A program made the position numbers and the translations under genes. The notes below the pieces were generated by a model that did not search any database, was not told the DNA's origin, and saw only the letters and a program-made list of their open reading frames with translations. 63,234 nucleotides of DNA from Arthrobacter bambusae (GTDB lineage Bacteria; Actinomycetota; Actinomycetes; Actinomycetales; Micrococcaceae): contig NZ_JAHHZS010000025.1 in the NCBI RefSeq assembly GCF_022606295.1, positions 1 to 63,234 of the forward strand, written 5' to 3'. The stretch's first letter is position 1, and every line of letters starts with the position of its first letter. This document shows, piece by piece, positions 37,023-45,535 of this stretch.

Positions 37023-37403
37023 CTAGCCGCGCGACCTACGCCGGTAGCGCCGGCACCACAAGAGCATGACAAACGTGATCCCTGCGTTCCCGTAGACCCA
37101 CACATTTCCAGGCACATCCGCGACGATCAGCTGCTTGCCGGTTCCGCCCGCGGACAGCAGGCCTACGGTCGCGTAACAAAGAATGCCCGCTACCGCCGTC
37201 GGGAGCAAAGACCGCGACCACGCGCCCAGCAGGAGCTGGAGCGAGGCGAGCAGGAGCAATGCTGCCGCGGTGCCCCAATAGACGTCGACGCCGGCAACGA
37301 GGAGCGTCTGCCGGTGCAGTGCGGTGCCTGCAACGGCAGCAAAAAGAGCCACCGGAACAGCCGCGGCGATGCCGCGTACCGTTCCGGTGGCTCCCTTATT
37401 CAA
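37023..37403 (-). CDS. Small four-helix membrane protein
   Basis: This 126-residue protein has hydrophobic helices at about 12-30, 40-62, 65-85 and 98-115 and a basic C-terminus (RRYRRRSRG). I recognise no family. Its proposed first residues are encoded in the strong hairpin that ends typA, so the true start might lie slightly downstream (for example a GTG near residue 9), but the first helix appears to include this region. It ends at the ArsR-type gene's stop codon on the opposite strand. Confidence 0.65.
   Translation of the reverse strand: MNKGATGTVRGIAAAVPVALFAAVAGTALHRQTLLVAGVDVYWGTAAALLLLASLQLLLGAWSRSLLPTAVAGILCYATVGLLSAGGTGKQLIVADVPGNVWVYGNAGITFVMLLWCRRYRRRSRG
37341..37393 (-). terminator. 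typA intrinsic terminator lying within the next ORF's start
   Basis: In the minus direction GAGCCACCGGAAC (complement of 37381-37393) pairs perfectly with GTTCCGGTGGCTC (complement of 37346-37358). A nested CGCGGC/GCCGCG stem sits inside and TTTTT (37345-37341) follows. It lies about 55 bp after the typA stop (37447), so it looks like a genuine rho-independent terminator, although it overlaps the start of the small membrane gene. Confidence 0.75.
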
Positions 37404-37446
37404 TGCGTCAATCCGTTCAGTGCGTCAGTACGCAATCAGCGCAGGA

Positions 37447-39375
37447 TCAGACTTTGGCGCGTGCGCGGGTAGCCTTGGCGCGCTCGTTGGCGTCCAGGAT
37501 CACCTTGCGGATGCGGATGGAATCCGGGGTCACCTCAACGCACTCGTCTTCGCGGGCGAATTCGAGGGACTCTTCGAGGGTCAGGTCGCGCGGCGGCGTC
37601 AGGTTCTCGAAGGTGTCGGAGGAAGCAGCACGCATGTTGGTGAGCTTTTTTTCCTTGGTGATGTTGACGTCCATGTCATCAGCGCGCGAGTTCTCGCCGA
37701 CGATCATGCCTTCGTAGACCTCGGACGTGGGCTTCACGAAGAAGGAGCCGCGTTCCTGCAGGTTGATCATCGCGAAGGGGGTGACGACACCGGCGCGGTC
37801 GGCAACCATCGAACCGTTGGTGCGGTATTCGATGGGGCCGGCCCACGGCTCGTAGCCCTCGGAGATCGAGGAAGCGATGCCGGCGCCACGGGTGTCCGTG
37901 AGGAACTTGGTACGGAAGCCGATGAGGCCGCGAGCAGGAACGATGAATTCCATGCGGCACCAGCCGGTACCGTGGTTGGCCATGTTGGTCATGCGGCCCT
38001 TGCGCGCGGCCATGAGCTGCGTCACCGCACCGAGGTACTCTTCGGGCACGTCGATGGTCATGTGTTCCATCGGCTCGTGAATCTTGCCGTCAACAGTCCG
38101 GGTGACAACCTGCGGCTTGCCGACCGTCAGTTCGAAGCCTTCGCGTCGCATCTGCTCCACGAGGATGGCCAGTGCGAGCTCGCCACGGCCCTGGACTTCC
38201 CAGGCGTCCGGACGCTCGGTAGGCAGAACCTTAATGGAGACGTTACCGATCAGTTCCTTGTCCAGGCGATCCTTCACCTGGCGGGCTGTGACCTTCGCGC
38301 CCTTGACCTTGCCGGCCAGCGGAGAGGTGTTGATACCGATGGTCATGGAGATCGCGGGGTCATCCACCGTGATGAGGGGCAGCGGCTGCGGGTTCTCGGC
38401 GTCGGTCAGGGTCTCACCGATGGTGATTTCCTCGATGCCGGCAACAGCAACAATCTCGCCCGGGCCGGCGGACTCCGCCGGCACGCGGTCAAGGGCCTTG
38501 GTGGCCAGGAGCTCGGTGATCTTGACGTTCTTCAGCTCGCCGTTGGCGCGCGCCCAAGCGACGGTCTGGCCCTTACGGAGGGTGCCGTTGTAGATGCGCA
38601 GGAGGGCGAGGCGGCCGAGGAACGGGGAAGCGTCCAAGTTGGTGACGTGCGCCTGAAGGACACCGTTCGGGTTGTAGGTCGGCGCCGGAATGTGCTCGAT
38701 GATCGCCTTGAAGAGGGGTTCGAGATCTTCGTTATCCGGGGCCGAGCCGTCAGCCGGCTGCTCGAGGGAGGCGCGGCCGACCTTCGCTGCGGCGTAGACC
38801 ACGGGTACTTCGAGGATCTTGTCGAGGTCCAGGTCCGGAACTTCGTCCGCGAGGTCGGAGGCCAGGCCGAGGAGCAGGTCCATGGACTCGTGGACAACCT
38901 CTTCGATGCGGGCGTCGGGGCGGTCGGTCTTGTTGACCAGCAGGATGACGGGCAGGTGGGCGGCAAGGGCCTTGCGGAGCACAAAGCGGGTCTGCGGCAG
39001 CGGACCTTCGGAAGCGTCAACCAGGAGGACCACGCCGTCAACCATGGACAGGCCGCGCTCAACCTCGCCACCGAAGTCGGCGTGGCCGGGGGTGTCGATC
39101 ACGTTGATGGTGATGGTCTCGCCATTGGACGACGGGCCGTTGTAGGCAACCGTGGTGTTCTTGGCGAGGATGGTGATGCCCTTTTCGCGCTCCAGGTCAC
39201 CGGAGTCCATGACGCGGTCTTCCAGGTGGTTGTGCTCGGCGAAGGAGTTGGTCTGCTTGAGCATGGCGTCGACCAGGGTGGTCTTGCCGTGGTCAACGTG
39301 GGCCACAATCGCGACGTTGCGCAGATCACTGCGCGATGCAGTGGCCGCGGCGGTGTTGGTGGTGGTTTCAGACAT
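37447..39375 (-). CDS. typA: GTPase TypA/BipA
   Basis: The 642-residue translational GTPase has G1 AHVDHGKT (about 25-32), the switch I ILAKNT, G3 [14 protein letters not shown] (about 95), and G4 [15 protein letters not shown]-like domains III and V follow with the BipA C-terminal region ([19 protein letters not shown]). TypA binds ribosomes and is needed for stress and cold growth. It is a single-gene unit with its own terminator. Confidence 0.96.
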   Translation of the reverse strand: MSETTTNTAAATASRSDLRNVAIVAHVDHGKTTLVDAMLKQTNSFAEHNHLEDRVMDSGDLEREKGITILAKNTTVAYNGPSSNGETITINVIDTPGHADFGGEVERGLSMVDGVVLLVDASEGPLPQTRFVLRKALAAHLPVILLVNKTDRPDARIEEVVHESMDLLLGLASDLADEVPDLDLDKILEVPVVYAAAKVGRASLEQPADGSAPDNEDLEPLFKAIIEHIPAPTYNPNGVLQAHVTNLDASPFLGRLALLRIYNGTLRKGQTVAWARANGELKNVKITELLATKALDRVPAESAGPGEIVAVAGIEEITIGETLTDAENPQPLPLITVDDPAISMTIGINTSPLAGKVKGAKVTARQVKDRLDKELIGNVSIKVLPTERPDAWEVQGRGELALAILVEQMRREGFELTVGKPQVVTRTVDGKIHEPMEHMTIDVPEEYLGAVTQLMAARKGRMTNMANHGTGWCRMEFIVPARGLIGFRTKFLTDTRGAGIASSISEGYEPWAGPIEYRTNGSMVADRAGVVTPFAMINLQERGSFFVKPTSEVYEGMIVGENSRADDMDVNITKEKKLTNMRAASSDTFENLTPPRDLTLEESLEFAREDECVEVTPDSIRIRKVILDANERAKATRARAKV

Positions 39376-39585
39376 GCGTAATGGCTCGATTCAGTGGTGA
39401 AGTCAGCTGTTGTATCGCGACATTTCCAACCGGAACGCACGACGGATTAGCCCCTTTGACACAGGGCACCTTCCTAGAGTCTAAGCGCTGTGGTATTTAT
39501 TGGCCTAAAAATCACCCTCCAGGCCGCCGAATTGTGCCCTTCATCACAATGGGCAGCGAGCTCCGAGACGCGCCGGAAACAGCAA

Positions 39586-39629
39586 AAGAGCCGGGACCAC
39601 TTCCCCCCACGGAAGTGGTACCGGCTCTT
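39586..39629 (-). terminator. Terminator of the downstream oligopeptide transporter operon
   Basis: A two-part stem is formed by AAGAGCCGG/CCGGCTCTT and ACCACTTCC/GGAAGTGGT around a six-base loop. Read on the minus strand, TTTT follows. It lies 43 bp after the ATPase stop at 39672 and ends the operon. Bases 39376-39580 beyond it are the typA promoter region; no gene is seen there. Confidence 0.85.
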
Positions 39630-39671
39630 CTACCCGCCAAACTGGCGCTTAGCAGACGGGCGTCAAACCCG

Positions 39672-41384
39672 TCAGGCCACCACGGGCGGCAGCATGAGGC
39701 TGGCACCCGGGATCGCGTTAAGCAGGGCCTTGGTGTAGTCCTGCTGCGGCGAATCGAAGACGTCGTCGGTGCTGCCCGTCTCCACGAGCTTGCCCTTCTG
39801 CATCACGCAGACATGGTCAGCGATCTGCCGCACGACGGCGAGGTCGTGCGTGATGAACAGGTACGTCAGACCAAGATTGGACTGCAGCTCGGCCAGGAGG
39901 TTCAGTACCTGGGCCTGAACCAAGACGTCGAGGGCGGAGACCGCCTCGTCGCAGATGATCACTTCGGGGTCGAGGGCCAGCGCCCGCGCGATCGCGACAC
40001 GCTGCCTTTGGCCGCCGGAGAGTTCGTTCGGGTACCGCTGCATCGTGGACTGCGGCAGCGCCACCTGGTCCAGGAGTTCCCGGACCTTTTTCTCGCGGCT
40101 GACCTTGTCACCGATCTTGTGGGTCCGGAGCGGTTCCTCGATGGTCCTGAAGATGTTGTACATCGGGTCAAGCGAACCGTACGGGTCCTGGAAAATCGGC
40201 TGAACGCGGCGCCGGAACTTGAAGATCTCCCGGCTGTTCAGGGTGGAAGTGTCCACGCCGTCGAACACGATCCGGCCCGACGTCGGTGCAAGCAGGTTGA
40301 GGACCATCTGGGCCACGGTGGACTTGCCGGAACCCGACTCCCCCACGATCGCCGTCGTCGTCCCGCGTTTGACGTTGAACGAGACGTTGTCCACCGCTTT
40401 GAAGTCCGTTGCCTTGCCCACTCCTGAGCGCAGCTTGAAGATCTTGCTGAGGCTCTCGACCTTCAGGACGTCGTCGGACAACGCCTTTTCGGCCACGACG
40501 TCGGTGGGCGCCAGGAGTTCTTCGGTCTGGATTCCCTCGGCCTTGGCAGCCTGGATACGCCTGGAAGCGAGGGACGGGGCCGAGGCCACCAACCGCTGGG
40601 TGTAGGGGTGTTGCGGGTTGCGGAGCAATTCGAGCGAAGGACCAGCCTCCACCACGTTGCCGCGGTACATGACCACCACTTTGTCCGCGCGCTCGGCAGC
40701 AAGGCCAAGATCGTGGGTGATGAGCAAGACAGCCGTACCGAGTTCCGCCGTCATGGTTTCGAGGTGGTCCAGGATCTGCCGCTGCACGGTCACGTCCAGG
40801 GCCGACGTCGGCTCATCCGCGATCAGGAGGCGGGGCTGGCAGGACAGGCCGATGGCGATCAGGGCACGCTGGCGCATGCCGCCGGAGAATTCGTGCGGGT
40901 ACTGCTTGGCGCGGCGAGCGGAGTCCGGCAGGCCGGCTTCCCCCAGGACGCGGGCGACGTCGGCAGGACCGCTGGGCTTGCCGTTGGCGCGAAGTGTTTC
41001 GCGCACCTGGTAGCCGATCTTCCAGACCGGGTTCAGGTTGGACATCGGATCCTGCGGAACCATGCCGATCGTGTTGCCACGCAGCTCGATCATGCGCCGT
41101 TCCGGTGCATGGGAAATGTCCTCGCCGTCGAGCAGGATCTGCCCGCCGGAAACCCTGCCATTCTCCGGCAGGAGGCCGATGGCGGCAAGCGCCGTCGTCG
41201 ACTTTCCCGAACCGGACTCCCCCACAATGGCAACGGTCTCGCCGGGCATGATGGTCAGGTGCGCGTTCTTGACGGCCTGGAATTCGCCGCTCGCCGTCTG
41301 GAAGGAGATGGCGAGGTCACGGATTTCCAGGAGCGGACGCTCTTCGGATCCGGCTTCGTCGATGGTGATGTTGGACGTTGACAT
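39672..41384 (-). CDS. Peptide ABC transporter ATPase, fused OppD-OppF type
   Basis: This protein of about 570 residues carries two complete ATPase cassettes. In cassette one (about 15-275) these are Walker A GESGSGKST, signature SGGMRQR and Walker B LLIADEP; in cassette two (about 305-560) they are GESGSGKST, SGGQRQR and VIICDEA. In the latter the usual D-E-P is D-E-A. It should energise import through the OppBC permeases upstream. The start is the ATG at 41384, which AAGGAGG precedes by six bases; an earlier in-frame ATG at 41399 overlaps the permease stop but has no such site. Confidence 0.93.
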   Translation of the reverse strand: MSTSNITIDEAGSEERPLLEIRDLAISFQTASGEFQAVKNAHLTIMPGETVAIVGESGSGKSTTALAAIGLLPENGRVSGGQILLDGEDISHAPERRMIELRGNTIGMVPQDPMSNLNPVWKIGYQVRETLRANGKPSGPADVARVLGEAGLPDSARRAKQYPHEFSGGMRQRALIAIGLSCQPRLLIADEPTSALDVTVQRQILDHLETMTAELGTAVLLITHDLGLAAERADKVVVMYRGNVVEAGPSLELLRNPQHPYTQRLVASAPSLASRRIQAAKAEGIQTEELLAPTDVVAEKALSDDVLKVESLSKIFKLRSGVGKATDFKAVDNVSFNVKRGTTTAIVGESGSGKSTVAQMVLNLLAPTSGRIVFDGVDTSTLNSREIFKFRRRVQPIFQDPYGSLDPMYNIFRTIEEPLRTHKIGDKVSREKKVRELLDQVALPQSTMQRYPNELSGGQRQRVAIARALALDPEVIICDEAVSALDVLVQAQVLNLLAELQSNLGLTYLFITHDLAVVRQIADHVCVMQKGKLVETGSTDDVFDSPQQDYTKALLNAIPGASLMLPPVVA

Positions 41385-41395
41385 GATTGCCTCCT

Positions 41396-42346
41396 TCATC
41401 GCTTGCGGCTCTTGGGATCAAGGGCGTCACGCAGCGCGTCGCCAAGCATGATGAAGCTCAGGACCGTGATGGACAGTGCGGTTGCGGGGAACATCAGCAC
41501 CTCGGGGTTGGTGCGCAACGTGTCCTTCGCTGCGGAAATGTCGTTACCCCAGGACATGATGCTGCCGGGCAGGCCAATGCCGAGGAAGGACAGCGTTGCT
41601 TCCGTCACGATGAAGACGCCAAGCTCCATGGTGGCCAGCACGATGATCGGCGCAAGCGCGTTCGGTACGACGTGCCGGACCAGCGTGCCGATCTTGGAGA
41701 CGCCGAGTGAGCGTGCGGCGGTAACGAAATCCGCGTTGCGGACCTCGATCACCGCGCCGCGGGTGATGCGGGCCATTTGGGGCCAGCCGAGCATCACGAT
41801 GACCATGACCACCGTGAAGACGCTCTTGTTCTCGCGGAAGAACGGGAGCTGGGTGACTACCAGTGCGCCGAGGACCAAAGGCAAGGCGAAGAAGATGTCG
41901 CCGATGCGGGCAATCACGGTGTCAACCCAGCCGCCGAAGAAACCGGCCAGCGCGCCGAGCGTAACTCCGATGATCAGCACGAAGATGACGGAGACGACGC
42001 CGACGGTCAAGGATGCCTGCGTGCCGTGGATGACGCGGGAGTAGATGTCGCAGCCCTGGAAGGTGAATCCCAGGGGATGGCCGGCCGAGGGACCCCCGAG
42101 GGAGTCGGCCAGCTGACAGTTGTCGTTCGGGGCTGTCTGTGTGAACAGGCCCGGGAAGAACGCGACGACGAGGAGCAGGAGAATCATGAGCGCCGAGATG
42201 ATGAAGAGCGGCCGACGGCGGAGCTTCCGCCAGGCATCAGCCCACAGGCTCAGGGGTGCTGCGTCGACCTTGAGGGTATCGGTCGCGAGCAGCGGTGTCT
42301 CGTCGATAGGGGCAACGTAGTGCTCGATCTGACGGTTACTTTTCAT
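41396..42346 (-). CDS. Oligopeptide ABC transporter permease (OppC/DppC family)
   Basis: The 316-residue permease has an N-terminal soluble segment, six membrane helices and the EAA loop (ADFVTAARSLGVSKIGTLVR then HVVPNALAP). ATG at 42346 starts the conserved sequence MKSNRQIEHYVAP; an alternative ATG at 42364 overlaps the previous gene. The bases ATGAAAAGT occur at both sites, so the 5' end may be a small duplication. It is the third gene of the operon. Confidence 0.9.
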   Translation of the reverse strand: MKSNRQIEHYVAPIDETPLLATDTLKVDAAPLSLWADAWRKLRRRPLFIISALMILLLLVVAFFPGLFTQTAPNDNCQLADSLGGPSAGHPLGFTFQGCDIYSRVIHGTQASLTVGVVSVIFVLIIGVTLGALAGFFGGWVDTVIARIGDIFFALPLVLGALVVTQLPFFRENKSVFTVVMVIVMLGWPQMARITRGAVIEVRNADFVTAARSLGVSKIGTLVRHVVPNALAPIIVLATMELGVFIVTEATLSFLGIGLPGSIMSWGNDISAAKDTLRTNPEVLMFPATALSITVLSFIMLGDALRDALDPKSRKR

Positions 42347-42353
42347 ATCGGAT

Positions 42354-43283
42354 CTACTTTTCATAGCGAATCCTGGGGTCAAGCCAGGCGTAGAGGAGGT
42401 CGACCAACAGGTTGGCGGCAACGAAGACCAGTACCAACACGCTGACAATGGCGACGACGGTGGGGCCTTCGCTGCGGATCACGGCTTGGTAGAGCTTTTG
42501 GCCGACGCCGGGCACGTTGAAGATGCCTTCGGTGACGATCGCACCGCCCATCAAGCCACCCAGGTTCGCGCCCAGGTAGGTGACCACGGGAATCATGGAG
42601 TTTCGCAGGATGTGGGCCAGGACCACGCGGGGTCGGGAAAGGCCTTTTGCGGTTGCGGTGCGGACGTAGTCGGCGTTCATGTTTTCAATGACCGAGGCGC
42701 GGGTCAGGCGCAGCACGTAGGCAAAGGACACGAGGCCAAGAACCGTCGCCGGAAGGATCAGGGTGCCCCAATCCGCGTTGGATCCAACGGTCGGCTTGGC
42801 CCAGCCGAGCTGCACGCCAACGACGAGCTGGAGCACGAAGCCCAGGACGAACGTCGGGACGGCAATGACGACGAGGGAAGCGACCAGCACGGTGGAGTCG
42901 AAGATCTTCCCCTTGCGCAGGCCGGCAATCAGGCCGAAGGCCACTCCGAAGACGGCCTGGATGGCAAGGGCCTCGACGGCGAGCATGGCGGTGACCGGGA
43001 AAACACGGCCAAGGGTGGCGGCGATTGGCTGGCCGGTGAAGTCCACCCCTAGGTTGAAGGTGAAGAGGTTCTTGAGGAACAGCCCGTACTGGACCCAGAA
43101 CGGCTGGTCGAGGTTGTATTGCTGGCGCAGCGCGGCAATGACGGACTCGCTGGGCGGCCGGTCGCCGAACAGGGCGCGGATGGGGTCGCCCGGGAGGGCA
43201 AAGACCATGAAGTACACGAGCAGGGTGGTTCCCAGGAACACGGGGATGACCTGCAGCAAACGCCGGAGGATGTACTGGGTCAC
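42354..43283 (-). CDS. Oligopeptide ABC transporter permease (OppB/DppB family)
   Basis: This 309-residue protein starts at GTG with the canonical YILRRLLQVIPVFLGTTLLV. It has six membrane helices and the EAA loop (ADYVRTATAKGLSRPRVVLA then HILRNSMIPVV). Length is typical for DppB, unlike its 513-residue counterpart at 49205. It starts 134 bp after the substrate-binding gene, with a hairpin between. Confidence 0.93.
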   Translation of the reverse strand: MTQYILRRLLQVIPVFLGTTLLVYFMVFALPGDPIRALFGDRPPSESVIAALRQQYNLDQPFWVQYGLFLKNLFTFNLGVDFTGQPIAATLGRVFPVTAMLAVEALAIQAVFGVAFGLIAGLRKGKIFDSTVLVASLVVIAVPTFVLGFVLQLVVGVQLGWAKPTVGSNADWGTLILPATVLGLVSFAYVLRLTRASVIENMNADYVRTATAKGLSRPRVVLAHILRNSMIPVVTYLGANLGGLMGGAIVTEGIFNVPGVGQKLYQAVIRSEGPTVVAIVSVLVLVFVAANLLVDLLYAWLDPRIRYEK

Positions 43284-43353
43284 AGCAACGGTTCCTGGAC
43301 GCTCTTGGAAATATAGGGATTCATTGGGGACAGCTTTCGTGCCGAATCAAGGC

Positions 43354-43384
43354 ATGGGGGCCCGGTTTGTGGCCGGACCCCCAT
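43354..43384 (-). terminator. Intra-operon hairpin between the binding-protein and permease genes
   Basis: ATGGGGGCCCGG and CCGGACCCCCAT form a 12-bp stem with one mismatch around a seven-base loop, located 33 bp after the binding-protein stop. Without a clear T-run it may attenuate or stabilise, giving more binding protein than permease. The upstream transporter has the same arrangement at 50854-50895. Confidence 0.6.
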
Positions 43385-43416
43385 ACGCTAACGAGCTTGG
43401 AACAAGTCCAGAAGGA

Positions 43417-45099
43417 CTATTTTGCGGTGATGTTGTAGTACAGCAGGACGCCGTTCCAGCCGGAGTCGACGTTGCTGACGTTCTGGCTCCATACGGCCTG
43501 GCGGGCCTGGTACCACAAGGGCAGGTTCGGAAGGTCCTTGAAGAGGATTTCCTGTGCCTGGGTGAACTTCTTGTTGGCGTCGTCCGTGGACTTGGATGCA
43601 AGGCCCTCGGTCAGCAGCTTGTCGAAGTCAGGGTTGCTGTAACCCTCGTAGTTGGCGCTGGCACCGGTCTTCAGCAGCGGGCCGAGGAAGTTGTACAGCG
43701 ACGGGTAGTCTGCCTGCCAGCCTGCGCGGGTGAAGCCCGGGAGGGTCTTCGCCGTGCGGAGGTTCAGGATCTCTGCGAACTTCGCAAACGGCTGGCCTTC
43801 TGCCTGGATGCCGAGGTTGTTCTTCAGGTTGTTGGCAACAGCGTCAATCCATTCCTTGTTGCCACCATCGGTGTTGTACGCGAGCTGGAGAACCTTGCCG
43901 GCGGGCCACGGGCTCATGGCGTTTGCCTTCGACCAGAGGTCCTTGGCCTTCGCGGCGTCGAACTTCAGGACGTCGGAGCCGGCCACGTTGTCGTTGTAGC
44001 CGTCGATGGACGGCGACGTGAAGTCCTTCGCCGGGATGCGGGTGCCGTTGAAGACGACCTTGGTGATCTCATCGCGGTTGATCGCCATGGAGATGGCCTG
44101 GCGACGCAGCTGGCCGGCCGGTCCCTGGAACTCAGGCAGGTAGTTCGGGATGTTCAGGGTCGCGTTGCCTGCGTAAGCCTTGTTCAGGTTGTGGTCCGGG
44201 AAGTCCGTGGTGTAGGTCTTCAGGGCGTTCGTCGGCAGGACGTCGGTCACGTCAAGGTTGTTGGCCTGGACGTCCGTGTAAGCCGGAGCCGGGTCGGTGT
44301 AGAACTTGAAGGTCACGCCACCGTTCTTGGCCATACGGTTGCCCTGGTAGTCAGGGTTCTTGACGAGGGCAATCTGGCTGTCGTGCTGCCAGGCACCCTT
44401 CGCGGCCATCTTGTATGGGCCGTTGCCGATGGGGTTTTCGCCGAAGGCCTTCGGGTCCTTCAGGGCGTCAGCCGGAAGCGGCATGAAGGCGGAGTAGCCG
44501 AGGCGCTGCGGCCAGTCGGCTTCCGGCTGGGCCAGCTTGACCGTGATGGTCGAATCGTCCTTGAGCACGAGGCCGGACATCGTCTGGGCGGTCGGTGCGG
44601 GAGTCGACGTTGACTTGCCGTCCGCGCCCTTGGTCGTCTTTACGGCGCTGACTGCGTCGTAGCCTTCGATGGATTCGAAGAAGCTGCTGCTGGCCTGGGC
44701 GTTGGTGCTCAGGGCTGCGAAGTTCCAAGCGTCAACAAAGCTCTTGGCAGTAACTGCCTCGCCGTTGGTGAACTTGGCGCCCTTCTTGACCTTGATGGTG
44801 TAGTTCTGGCCGTCAGTCGTGTCAATGGACTCCGCGAGTGCGTTCACGGACTTGCCATTGGCGTCGTAGCTGGTCAGGCCTTCGAACAGGAGGTCGACAA
44901 CGCGGCCACCGTACACCTCGTTGGTGTTGGACGGGAGCAGGGGGTGCTGGGGTTCATTGCTGTATGCGGTGATGATTTTGTTCGGATCGCCGGCAGCGGT
45001 TGCTGCACTGCTTCCGGCGCCGGCGCTGCCGCATCCGGTGAGGGCAAGTGCGGCGACTGCCAGCAAGCCAAGAGCTTTGGAAGTGCGCGAAAAACGCAT
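43417..45099 (-). CDS. Oligopeptide-binding lipoprotein (SBP family 5, downstream system)
   Basis: The 560-residue protein has a lipoprotein signal: MRFSRTSKALGLLAVAALAL, then the lipobox LTGC with C23. The mature part is an SBP_bac_5 (OppA-like) protein with YTIKVKKGAKFTNGEAVTAK, GNGPYKM and AISMAINRDEI. ATAGGAGGCGGAATG is shared with the upstream binding protein, pointing to duplication. It binds peptides at the outer face of the membrane. Confidence 0.94.
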   Translation of the reverse strand: MRFSRTSKALGLLAVAALALTGCGSAGAGSSAATAAGDPNKIITAYSNEPQHPLLPSNTNEVYGGRVVDLLFEGLTSYDANGKSVNALAESIDTTDGQNYTIKVKKGAKFTNGEAVTAKSFVDAWNFAALSTNAQASSSFFESIEGYDAVSAVKTTKGADGKSTSTPAPTAQTMSGLVLKDDSTITVKLAQPEADWPQRLGYSAFMPLPADALKDPKAFGENPIGNGPYKMAAKGAWQHDSQIALVKNPDYQGNRMAKNGGVTFKFYTDPAPAYTDVQANNLDVTDVLPTNALKTYTTDFPDHNLNKAYAGNATLNIPNYLPEFQGPAGQLRRQAISMAINRDEITKVVFNGTRIPAKDFTSPSIDGYNDNVAGSDVLKFDAAKAKDLWSKANAMSPWPAGKVLQLAYNTDGGNKEWIDAVANNLKNNLGIQAEGQPFAKFAEILNLRTAKTLPGFTRAGWQADYPSLYNFLGPLLKTGASANYEGYSNPDFDKLLTEGLASKSTDDANKKFTQAQEILFKDLPNLPLWYQARQAVWSQNVSNVDSGWNGVLLYYNITAK

Positions 45100-45275
45100 T
45101 CCGCCTCCTATGGATTCAGGGGGATGGGTCAGGGCAACTCATAGCTGCCCCCGGGGCCAGGCACAGAAATATCCTGTGACGCGGCCTACATGGATGTGTA
45201 ATCCTAACCACAGCTTGTCCGAAATATGGAATCCCATTGGCGTGAAGAACGAAGTGTGCAGTTGACAGTTTTAGT

Positions 45276-45317
45276 AATGAAGCAGTCATTTCACGTAAAT
45301 GAAGCAGTCATTTCACG
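45276..45317. repeat. Two direct 20-bp repeats at a 22-bp period
   Basis: AATGAAGCAGTCATTTCACG occurs at 45276-45295 and exactly again at 45298-45317. It lies in the 436-bp gap between the binding-protein start (45099) and the ATPase stop (45536), about 180 bp upstream of the binding-protein start. The two-helical-turn spacing fits a regulator site. Bases 45100-45275 look like a promoter and leader, with no gene seen. Confidence 0.65.
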
Positions 45318-45453
45318 CAATGAGCCCTGCGTTGCTAGACTCGACATGCCTGATCCCTGATTTTCCCCGGAATGTTGGGCTATTTATGGCACCCCAAAGG
45401 GGTACAACAGACACACCCGGCGCCTCAAACAAACACAAGAACACCCACGAAAA

Positions 45454-45486
45454 AGAGCCCCCGCCGCCTATGGCGACGGAGACTCT
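45454..45486 (-). terminator. Terminator of the upstream transporter's ATPase gene
   Basis: AGAGCCCCCGCCGCC (45454-45468) pairs with GGCGACGGAGACTCT (45472-45486) by Watson-Crick plus three G-U pairs. On the minus strand it is followed by TTTTTCG. It is 50 bp after the ATPase stop at 45536. Confidence 0.8.
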
Positions 45487-45535
45487 CTTGCGGTTGCGCC
45501 GGTCGGTTCGTGCCGCCGGGAACGCCTCCGGATTG

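Noticed and set aside
37324..39381. 685-residue plus-strand frame antisense to typA
   Set aside because: typA shows all GTPase motifs; the antisense frame has no family features.
42763..44613. 616-residue plus-strand frame antisense to the oligopeptide operon
   Set aside because: Spans two minus-strand genes and an intergenic hairpin; repetitive Val/Arg/Gly composition marks it as a shadow.
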